This document shows positions 1-5,122 of a stretch of DNA of 8,648 nucleotides, in pieces (within the stretch, counting starts at the first letter, position 1; each line of letters begins with the position of its first letter). The DNA comes from an uncultured Treponema sp. (lineage in GTDB: Bacteria > Spirochaetota > Spirochaetia > Treponematales > Treponemataceae), in contig CAJPOH010000023.1 in NCBI GenBank assembly GCA_905372205.1, positions 1-8,648 of the forward strand. The letters run 5' to 3'. A program made the translations under genes and the position numbers. The notes under the pieces are model-generated. The model saw only the letters and a program-made list of their open reading frames with translations. It was not told where the DNA came from and did not search any database.

Positions 1-1521
1 GTGGAAGGAAGGAATGATGAATATTCTACAAAAAAATATGCAGCATCAAATATTATTTCCTATTATATTGGAGATGGCTCAAAGGTAGTTCCTATAGTAC
101 AGCGTCCAATGCAAATAATCACTAAAAAAGCTATAGCTCCCATAGCTAGTAGTTTAAGCTTTGGAACAGAAAACGTGATGGCTGGCAGTGTGATAACAAG
201 CGATATAATGAAAGAAATAAGTTTAAGCGTAATTACAGCTTCCCCTGTAGAAAAACTTCGTTTTAGAAACCCTTTGCCAATGCTTGCAATAGGTTTTGTT
301 CCTTCCACTAGTGAAGATAAAAGTTCTGACGTTCTTACTGCCAGTATGACGCAAGATTCTGTCAAATCAGGTGATAAATGGCAGTCTATTTGGTCTTGGA
401 ATAGCGATGCGTCTTTAATCAACGAAAAAGATGTAGTTATAGTGGTTTATGATGTTGCAGGCAATAGACTTGAATACCATCTTCGCATTTGCCCATCAAG
501 TGTAGCAACAACAGAAGATAACGAAATCTCCATAAAAAACATGTCTTTGAAATTTAGAAGATTGCCAACTCCTTCTTATATTTATTCTGTTGGAGAAGAT
601 GAAGGCACTAAAAACTCATCTCATTACACCTCTGATATTTCTTTTGATGCAAAAAGAGGTGTCTCATCAATCAAACTAAAAGGTTTTGAGCTTTACAGAA
701 AATGTGATGAAGAAGGTGGAGATTTTGAGCTTATAAAACATGTTGTATATAAAAGCCCTAAAGAAGAAAAGCACGAAGTAGCTGACACTGATGGAAGATT
801 GGAAGATGGAAAAACATATCAATATAAGGTGGTAGCTTACACAGTTGATAATAAAAAAAGTAGGCTAGCTAACTCAGATTCACTTTCAATAAAAGTGCCA
901 AAAAGCACATCCTTATTCTTGGAATACCCAGTGGGTCAAGCTATCACGTTAGCTGATGCAAAAAAATTAAGCTATGTGTTTAGGTTTTCCAATCCTGAAA
1001 TATTAAAAGATGCAATTGAAATTAATGCAGGTTTTTTAATTTCTGATAGAGCAGGAACTGTTTTGCATGGCTCAAAGTTTAGGTATGTTTTTGATGATGG
1101 TGATGGAAAGCCTGAAATCTATTTTGCTAAAAAAAGTGATGCAGTGGCAGCAGGCGATAAATATTATTATACAAACTATTCTTTGAAGTTGAGCGATATC
1201 ACCACTATGAAGCTTGATGAGATTATAAGTGTTGATAAAGAAAAAGGGATTATAAAACTTAAAAGTGATTTTTTCAATCTCATAGAGGTTAATCTTGTAA
1301 AAAGAAATAAGATTATATACAAAAAAGGTTTTGCATATTATTGGGATATTGTTGACTACGGAGTTAACGAAAAAACTGATAGGGATGATAAACCTTGCAA
1401 GATAATACATAAGCCTAGCCTCAATGTTACTATTATTAGTTCTGTAAATGATGATCTCAATGGAAACAATGCATGGAATGGGCGAGCTGAGTTTATTGTG
1501 AGAGCTGATGGGTATCTCTAA
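1..1521 (+). CDS. Ig-like/fibronectin type III repeat protein, C-terminal part (5' end outside window)
   Basis: I do not recognise a named family for the whole protein. The frame is open from base 1, begins without a signal peptide and has no visible upstream region, so the GTG at base 1 is probably internal and the 506 residues seen are the C-terminal part of a larger exported protein. Around residues 75-166 a beta-rich stretch ends in VVYDVAGNRLEYHLRI, resembling the last strands of bacterial Ig-like domains. Residues about 212-300 look like a fibronectin type III domain, with KGFELYRK, then DGKTYQYKVVAYT and a closing strand. Residues 300-506 are another probable beta-sandwich region without a recognised motif. 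There is no catalytic motif, membrane segment or sorting signal in the visible part. The last codons and the stop lie inside a palindrome (1510-1549), so the natural C-terminus may have been altered. A cell-surface or secreted adhesin-like role, or the tail of a secreted peptidase, is possible but inferred. Confidence 0.6.
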   Translation: MEGRNDEYSTKKYAASNIISYYIGDGSKVVPIVQRPMQIITKKAIAPIASSLSFGTENVMAGSVITSDIMKEISLSVITASPVEKLRFRNPLPMLAIGFVPSTSEDKSSDVLTASMTQDSVKSGDKWQSIWSWNSDASLINEKDVVIVVYDVAGNRLEYHLRICPSSVATTEDNEISIKNMSLKFRRLPTPSYIYSVGEDEGTKNSSHYTSDISFDAKRGVSSIKLKGFELYRKCDEEGGDFELIKHVVYKSPKEEKHEVADTDGRLEDGKTYQYKVVAYTVDNKKSRLANSDSLSIKVPKSTSLFLEYPVGQAITLADAKKLSYVFRFSNPEILKDAIEINAGFLISDRAGTVLHGSKFRYVFDDGDGKPEIYFAKKSDAVAAGDKYYYTNYSLKLSDITTMKLDEIISVDKEKGIIKLKSDFFNLIEVNLVKRNKIIYKKGFAYYWDIVDYGVNEKTDRDDKPCKIIHKPSLNVTIISSVNDDLNGNNAWNGRAEFIVRADGYL

Positions 1522-1549
1522 AAACCTTTGTTGGTTTTCAGAGATACCC
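1510..1549. repeat. Palindrome 1, overlapping the stop codon of the Ig/FnIII gene
   Basis: The arms GGGTATCTCTAAAAACC (1510-1526) and GGTTTTCAGAGATACCC (1533-1549) pair over 17 positions with one mismatch (1520/1539) around a 6-base loop. The TAA stop (1519-1521) is inside the left arm. It could act as a terminator, but no clean T-run follows it. The CTCTAAAAA core (1516-1524) recurs in palindrome 3, which suggests a repeat family. Confidence 0.8.
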
Positions 1550-1554
1550 GTCGA

Positions 1555-1597
1555 GTATTTTTATAAGTTATTGTAATACAATAACTTACAAAAATAC
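1555..1597. repeat. Palindrome 2, 43 bp with a 1-base centre
   Basis: The left arm 1555-1575 and right arm 1577-1597 are complementary over 21 positions with a single mismatch (1563/1589). The arms begin GTATTTTT and end AAAAATAC. The element is flanked on each side by the direct repeat CGTCG (1549-1553 and 1597-1601, the latter sharing one base with the arm). It is AT-rich and would form a cruciform or a long RNA hairpin. It may be a small mobile or REP-like element; no protein is encoded. Confidence 0.8.
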
Positions 1598-1619
1598 GTC
1601 GCAATAGAATTTTAAGGTA

Positions 1620-1683
1620 AACCTCTAAAAATTGACTTGAAAAGCCCGATAGGGATAAGCCCGTAGGGATATTTTTAGAGGTT
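1620..1683. repeat. Palindrome 3 with 13-bp perfect arms
   Basis: The arms AACCTCTAAAAAT (1620-1632) and ATTTTTAGAGGTT (1671-1683) match perfectly and enclose 38 bases. The right arm runs directly into the Rpn remnant's reading frame (codons for FLEV). The enclosed part carries the tandem repeat annotated at 1642-1670. This looks like an inserted or rearranged intergenic repeat whose edge coincides with the 5' edge of the gene fragment. Confidence 0.75.
1642..1670. repeat. Two-copy tandem repeat inside palindrome 3
   Basis: AAGCCCGATAGGGAT (1642-1656) is followed at once by AAGCCCGTAGGGAT (1657-1670), two copies differing by one inserted base. Each copy is itself a tiny CCC...GGG hairpin. 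The length change between copies shifts the reading frame, as expected in non-coding or decayed sequence. Confidence 0.75.
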
Positions 1684-1733
1684 CCCGAGTTGTTAAAGTA
1701 TATGAAAGATAGAACTATCACAAATGATTTAAC

Positions 1734-1740
1734 AAGGAGG
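1734..1740 (+). promoter_or_regulatory. Perfect Shine-Dalgarno before an internal ATG of the Rpn remnant
   Basis: AAGGAGG lies 9 bases before ATG 1750-1752, which is in the Rpn frame and would give a 46-residue protein ending at 1890. The AGG AGG also encodes the two arginines of the TRRIDDM motif, so the match could be coding coincidence. Confidence 0.5.
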
Positions 1741-1895
1741 ATAGATGATATGGTAACTAAAGTAAGAAATGACAATGTGGCATTAAAAGAATACAAATTT
1801 GTTTCTGCAACCATAATGGATGCTATTGGAGAAGGAAAAGAAGCCGGAATAAGAGAAGGAAGAATAGATAAGGCTACAGCCCAACGATGACAACT

Positions 1896-1927
1896 ATAAA
1901 GTGAAGCCCTGTAAGGCTTCACTTTAT
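1896..1927 (-). terminator. Hairpin downstream of grdD, between convergent genes
   Basis: ATAAAGTGAAGCC (1896-1908) and GGCTTCACTTTAT (1915-1927) form a perfect 13-bp stem with loop CTGTAA. It sits 15 bases past the grdD stop and 5 bases past the end of the Rpn remnant, so it can serve both strands. The T-rich end of the stem provides only a short U tract. Confidence 0.8.
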
Positions 1928-1942
1928 GATGATGAACTAAAT

Positions 1943-3100
1943 TTAGTTAATATAATCTGCTTTTTTTAATATTTCTTTACTAGCATTCAAATCTAAGTTA
2001 GAGACCATGATAACAGGACCTGTGCACCCCATACCTGTCTCTGCATATATTCCAGCCTTCCACAAAGCCTTACAAGCATCTTCAATGTCCATAACATCAA
2101 TACCTGGAATACCCGCTTCAACAGTCTTTTTAGGAGGCACTTTAACTTCTTCTTTGACACTTGGTTCTTGTGGTTTAGCACCAGGCATATTCAAAAGTAA
2201 ATCTTCAAGCCCTGCTTTCTGGCAAGCTTTAAGCTCTGTAGCATAGAGTTTATGCACATCTCCTCGTGCAGAATCTGCGATGAATTTAAGTGCATTTGCT
2301 ATGATTGGAGCCCCAGACGCACGTGAGACAATTCCTACAACATCATCATAGCCTTGTCCTACACATGGCCCATAGCCAAAACCTGTAGCTTCATAATTAC
2401 CACCTGTCATAAACGAAGAAAACATTTTAATCAAAAGGTTTCCTGTCAATGTGTCGCAAACCATAACGTCGGCTGTTCCTTGCAATAAATCATTACCACG
2501 CATTCTAGCCCCACCGTCAGCTCTGTTTGATGTTGCAAACTTAAATTTATAGCCTTTATCCAACAACTTATTCAAAGCCTTTTCAATCACAGGAATACCA
2601 TCAATGTTTAGAAGTCCTACAGTTGGCTCTTTTATTCCATTTGCCTTTGCTGTTGCAATACCTGCAATTACATTCAAAAGCATAGCTTTATATTTATTTG
2701 CGTCCGTTGTTCCCGTAGTTGTCGCAATAATCATTTCACGACCTCTAGCAGGAGTGATTACTTTTCCTACAGTGCTAACCCCTAAAGGAAAATTATAGTG
2801 CATTGTAACACAAGCCTTAATCACTTCATCTTTGAAAAGAGTTTCCATTTTCTTATGAGCTTCTTCTAGTGTTTCGCAAGGAAAACACTTAAAACCTTCA
2901 ACTTCTTCACCACCAATCAAAATAACATCCAAATCTGGATTATTGGCTTTTGCAATACGAGCTGCCATAACTAGCTCTTCATTCCCATGCTCACTGCCCG
3001 GAATAGTTAAACCAATAGGAAACTTAACTGAAAAAGAGCCTCCTTCCAAACCTTCAGCAAGGTTTAAGAAAAGATTAGCAACATCTTTTTTATCTGCCAT
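1943..3100 (-). CDS. grdD: Glycine/sarcosine/betaine reductase complex protein C, alpha subunit (GrdD)
   Basis: This 385-residue cytoplasmic protein has the length and sequence character of GrdD. Protein C takes the carboxymethyl group carried by selenoprotein A, forms an acetyl-thioester and releases acetyl phosphate, which acetate kinase converts to ATP. The active-site thiol described for Eubacterium acidaminophilum GrdD is Cys359; here Cys359 lies in the C-terminal motif GMGCTGPVIMV. A second cysteine known in that enzyme near position 98 corresponds to Cys97 (KACVTMHYN). Residues 1-285 resemble the PlsX-like phosphate acyl/acetyltransferase fold. A proline/lysine-rich linker at about 307-327 separates it from the C-terminal domain bearing Cys359. 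The ATG at 3098-3100 is preceded by GTAAGGGGTG (3105-3114), a strong ribosome-binding site. No in-frame TGA is present, as expected because GrdD is not a selenoprotein. The usual neighbour grdC (beta subunit) is absent: upstream is a tRNA gene and downstream a hairpin. Confidence 0.93.
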   Translation of the reverse strand: MADKKDVANLFLNLAEGLEGGSFSVKFPIGLTIPGSEHGNEELVMAARIAKANNPDLDVILIGGEEVEGFKCFPCETLEEAHKKMETLFKDEVIKACVTMHYNFPLGVSTVGKVITPARGREMIIATTTGTTDANKYKAMLLNVIAGIATAKANGIKEPTVGLLNIDGIPVIEKALNKLLDKGYKFKFATSNRADGGARMRGNDLLQGTADVMVCDTLTGNLLIKMFSSFMTGGNYEATGFGYGPCVGQGYDDVVGIVSRASGAPIIANALKFIADSARGDVHKLYATELKACQKAGLEDLLLNMPGAKPQEPSVKEEVKVPPKKTVEAGIPGIDVMDIEDACKALWKAGIYAETGMGCTGPVIMVSNLDLNASKEILKKADYIN

Positions 3101-3143
3101 ATAACACCCCTTACATATATAACAATAAAACTATGATGTTTCT

Positions 3144-3173
3144 ATAATAAGGTAAAATAATATAACTTTGCAA
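3144..3173 (-). promoter_or_regulatory. Putative sigma-70 promoter of grdD
   Basis: On the minus strand a -35 TTGCAA (3168-3173) and a -10 TATTAT (3144-3149) are separated by 18 bases. This gives a leader of about 35-40 bases before the grdD ribosome-binding site and would let grdD be expressed independently of the upstream tRNA. The match is good, but AT-rich DNA yields such matches by chance. Confidence 0.5.
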
Positions 3174-3255
3174 GTAGGAAAAGAACGAAAAAACAATACA
3201 TTTTAAATGAAAAGAAAAATATTAAGGGAAATACTAAAAGAAGTAGTGAAAAACA

Positions 3256-3327
3256 AGCGGATGGGGGGAGTCGAACCCCTGTCACAAGCTTGGGAAGCTT
3301 GGGTAATAGCCGTTATACAACATCCGC
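3256..3327 (-). tRNA. tRNA-Gly (anticodon CCC)
   Basis: Read on the minus strand, the acceptor stem GCGGATG pairs perfectly with CATCCGC, followed by discriminator T73, typical of bacterial tRNA-Gly. The anticodon stem CAAGC/GCTTG encloses loop TTCCCAA, giving anticodon CCC (34-36), which reads the GGG codon. The T arm is AGGGG-TTCGACT-CCCCC with an A-C mismatch in its first pair, and the D stem is short (GTA/TAC). No CCA is encoded: the bases after T73 are TG, so CCA must be added by nucleotidyltransferase. The arm layout resembles E. coli glyU. The gene lies 155 bases upstream of grdD on the same strand. Confidence 0.95.
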
Positions 3328-3344
3328 AACAATGACGAGTGTCA

Positions 3345-3373
3345 TATATAGCATACACAATAACTTCTGTCAA
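3345..3373 (-). promoter_or_regulatory. Strong sigma-70 promoter of tRNA-Gly
   Basis: A consensus -35 TTGACA (3368-3373), a 17-base spacer and -10 TATATA (3345-3350) preceded by TGC (an extended -10) lie just upstream of the tRNA. The predicted start is about 10 bases before the tRNA 5' end. The region between carries a small inverted repeat, ATGAC...GTCAT (3332-3345), of unknown meaning. Confidence 0.8.
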
Positions 3374-3474
3374 TGACCAATAAAAAATACTTTTGCAACA
3401 GAAAAACTCGAAAACTCAATAAAATTTTAAAATTATCATCAAAGATATAGCCTAAAACAAGCTATCTTGCAACA

Positions 3475-3503
3475 TTGATTAAAAAATTATATTGTTTTAC
3501 ACT
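3475..3503 (+). promoter_or_regulatory. Possible promoter of the DUF898-dCMP deaminase unit
   Basis: TTGATT (3475-3480), a 17-base spacer and TACACT (3498-3503) lie 33 bases before the start codon of the membrane protein gene. Each hexamer matches the consensus at four of six positions, so the call is weak. The rest of 3374-3535 is AT-rich with nothing else recognisable. Confidence 0.35.
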
Positions 3504-3535
3504 GATGTACATTGATTCAAACTTAGGAATATTTT

Positions 3536-4588
3536 ATGGAATTTAGAAATGGCTACAAAATAGAAAGATTTAATACTAATTTTAACACTAATGGATGGGC
3601 TTCCCTTTATATAGGAGCTATGGTCATTAATCTTCTTGCAACTTTCATGAACATACCATTTAACTATTTACTTGTTGGTAGCTCAATGTATGGAGTTGTT
3701 TCAGTCTCACTTTTTACCATTAAAACTTTTGCAATGTTTTTTTTGACAATTGCAGCATATTCTAAAGCTATTCTAATATTTATAAACACTTTATCTTTAG
3801 ATGGCAAGAAATTTAAGAGTGATTTAGCTTATAATTCCCTTTTCTTTGTAATTTTTGCAAACATATTGCTTAGTATTATTACTATTGGAATATACATCCC
3901 ATGGGGATATAAAGCAATTATAGATAAAATTGTAAAAAACATTGAATACGAAGGGAAAAAGTGTTTTAAGTTTACCTCTCTTGCTTCTAAGTTGTTTTCT
4001 TTTATTGTGATTTCGATTGTTACACTGTCTATAGTTACCTTTGCATTGGTGCTTTCAATAGTTGTTATGTATAAGTACGGTGATTTAGTTGCACTGATGT
4101 TTCTTCCCTTCATAATTTTTCCTATACTGATTGTTTTGTTTTTTTCTTTTATCGCTGTTATTTGTGCAATACAAGTTTTTACAATTGATTGGGCAATCAA
4201 CTTAAAAATGGATTCTGAAGTTAAAAATGCCACATACACATTAAACATAAATGCTTCTAGTGCAATCCTTTTTTACCTAGGACAAACCTTACTGCTTGTG
4301 ATTACTTTTGGCTTTTATATTGGTGCTTACATGATGAATATCTATAACTATTTTGTTTCTCGAATTGTGGAAAAGACTGACGGAAAAATTACAGGCAATC
4401 TTAGATTTATAAAACCAACTGATAGGGGGGCTGGCTTTCTTTTAAGCCAAGTTATCATGTCTATGATGGCATTTGGCTTTTATTCACCTTTTGCATTGGT
4501 TGAATATTCAAAGTTTTTTGTTAACAATACTTACTTAGAAACAATAGAAACAAACAAAGAAGATGAAATTATTGTAATTAACCCATAG
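3536..4588 (+). CDS. DUF898/YjgN-like multi-pass inner-membrane protein
   Basis: This 350-residue protein is strongly hydrophobic, with about six to eight predicted membrane segments (roughly 24-46, 54-85, 100-122, 154-178, 185-215, 240-275 and 300-325). The phrase LLSIITIGIYIPW (111-123), followed about ten residues later by NIEYEGKKCFKF, is the hallmark of DUF898 proteins (E. coli YjgN family), whose function is not established. Related phrases recur: LLLVITFGFYIGAY (252-265) and MSMMAFGFYSPFA (308-320), so the protein appears built from repeated helix-pair units. The ATG is supported by AGGAA (3525-3529) six bases upstream. The C-terminal 25 residues are acidic and probably cytoplasmic. 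The gene is followed after 10 bases by the dCMP deaminase gene on the same strand, so the two are probably co-transcribed, though no functional link is obvious. Family assignment is fairly confident; function is unknown. Confidence 0.75.
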   Translation: MEFRNGYKIERFNTNFNTNGWASLYIGAMVINLLATFMNIPFNYLLVGSSMYGVVSVSLFTIKTFAMFFLTIAAYSKAILIFINTLSLDGKKFKSDLAYNSLFFVIFANILLSIITIGIYIPWGYKAIIDKIVKNIEYEGKKCFKFTSLASKLFSFIVISIVTLSIVTFALVLSIVVMYKYGDLVALMFLPFIIFPILIVLFFSFIAVICAIQVFTIDWAINLKMDSEVKNATYTLNINASSAILFYLGQTLLLVITFGFYIGAYMMNIYNYFVSRIVEKTDGKITGNLRFIKPTDRGAGFLLSQVIMSMMAFGFYSPFALVEYSKFFVNNTYLETIETNKEDEIIVINP

Positions 4589-4598
4589 GACAAAAGAA

Positions 4599-5090
4599 AT
4601 GGAAAAATCTAAATACGCTCGTCCAAGTTGGGATGAGTATTTTATGGAAGTGTGTAATGCAATTGCAAAACGGGCCACATGTGATAGAGGACGTTCTGGT
4701 TGTGTTATAGCAAAAGATCACCAAGTTTTGGTAACAGGCTATGTTGGCTCTCCAAGAGGTTTACCTCACTGTGATGATGTGGGACATCTTTTTAAAACAC
4801 TACAACATGAAGATGGTTCGCAAACAAAGCATTGCATGCGTACAGTTCATGCTGAACAAAATGCAATTTGCCAAGCAGCAAGGCGTGGAATATCCATAGA
4901 TGGTGCCACGCTTTATTGTAAGATGACACCATGTCGCACTTGTGCTATGTTGATAATTAGTTGCGGAATTGTAAGGGTGGTTGCAGAAAAAAGATATCAT
5001 GATAGCAAAGATTCAGTTCAGATGTTTAAGGATGCTGGCATTATATTGGAACATCTATCAGATAATATAGAAAAATACGAAAATCAATAA
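4599..5090 (+). CDS. Deoxycytidylate (dCMP) deaminase, zinc-dependent
   Basis: This 163-residue cytosolic enzyme converts dCMP to dUMP, the substrate for thymidylate synthase. Zinc-site motifs are intact: H84-A-E (RTVHAEQNAI), where His binds zinc and Glu86 is the proton shuttle, and P111-C-R-T-C115 (TPCRTCAM), whose two cysteines complete the site. The N-terminal part shows features typical of the dCMP deaminase/ComEB subgroup rather than cytidine or tRNA adenosine deaminases: Cys28 before RGRSG, GYVGSPRGLPHC (47-58) and the long insert ahead of HAE. Length is normal for the family. The start is 10 bases after the stop of the upstream membrane protein gene. The only Shine-Dalgarno candidate is AGGA overlapping that stop, so translation may depend partly on the upstream gene. 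A perfect palindrome immediately follows the stop. Confidence 0.93.
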   Translation: MEKSKYARPSWDEYFMEVCNAIAKRATCDRGRSGCVIAKDHQVLVTGYVGSPRGLPHCDDVGHLFKTLQHEDGSQTKHCMRTVHAEQNAICQAARRGISIDGATLYCKMTPCRTCAMLIISCGIVRVVAEKRYHDSKDSVQMFKDAGIILEHLSDNIEKYENQ

Positions 5091-5113
5091 AGGCATCTTT
5101 TAAAAGATGCCTT
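5090..5113. terminator. Perfect 24-bp palindrome, likely bidirectional terminator
   Basis: AAGGCATCTTTT (5090-5101) and AAAAGATGCCTT (5102-5113) are exactly complementary. The palindrome starts at the last base of the dCMP deaminase stop codon and ends 9 bases before the end of the chemotaxis gene on the other strand, the expected place for a shared terminator between convergent units. Confidence 0.8.
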
Positions 5114-5122
5114 ATCAAAGCC

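Larger units (their letters stand above)
1636..1890 (+). pseudogene. C-terminal remnant of an Rpn-family (PD-(D/E)XK) nuclease/putative transposase
   Basis: The frame is open from 1636 and reads FLEVPELLKYMKDR, then NDLTRRIDDMVTKV and the charged tail GEGKEAGIREGR. That order matches the C-terminal tail of Rpn (recombination-promoting nuclease / PDDEXK_2 transposase) proteins, which typically end in an IDDMV-type helix followed by EGKE.GREEG repeats. The N-terminal nuclease domain with its catalytic D and E/K residues is absent, because a stop (TGA, 1633-1635) and palindromes lie directly upstream. Intact family members are roughly 250-350 residues; here only about 65-85 remain. A TTG at 1690 could start a 66-residue product, but an ATG at 1750 has a much better ribosome-binding site. 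Most likely a decayed gene; translation of a small C-terminal protein remains possible. Confidence 0.65.

Noticed and set aside
63..422. Minus-strand frames inside the Ig/FnIII gene (63-422 and 1072-1410)
   Set aside because: Low-complexity hydrophobic translations opposite a long continuous frame, with no ribosome-binding site or motif.
1510..1690. CRISPR-like array
   Set aside because: The repeats are different palindromes with no constant repeat and no regular unique spacers, and there are no cas genes nearby.
1518..1922. A 134-codon open frame on the minus strand across the palindromes and Rpn remnant
   Set aside because: It has no recognisable motif, its openness follows from the AT-rich inverted repeats, and the plus strand in the same place carries clear Rpn-like sequence.
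1943..3100. Selenocysteine codon in the glycine reductase gene
   Set aside because: GrdD is not a selenoprotein and the frame contains no internal TGA.
3101..3256. Glycine riboswitch or T-box in the grdD leader
   Set aside because: The stretch is AT-rich, lacks the paired aptamer cores of a glycine riboswitch and has no T-box sequence or terminator/antiterminator pair that I can see.
3332..3345. Short inverted repeat ATGAC...GTCAT between tRNA promoter and tRNA as an operator
   Set aside because: Five-base arms at a transcription start are expected by chance; there is no second copy.
3829..4248. A 139-codon minus-strand frame inside the DUF898 gene
   Set aside because: It is the antisense shadow of a membrane-protein gene; the plus-strand frame has a start, a ribosome-binding site and family motifs.
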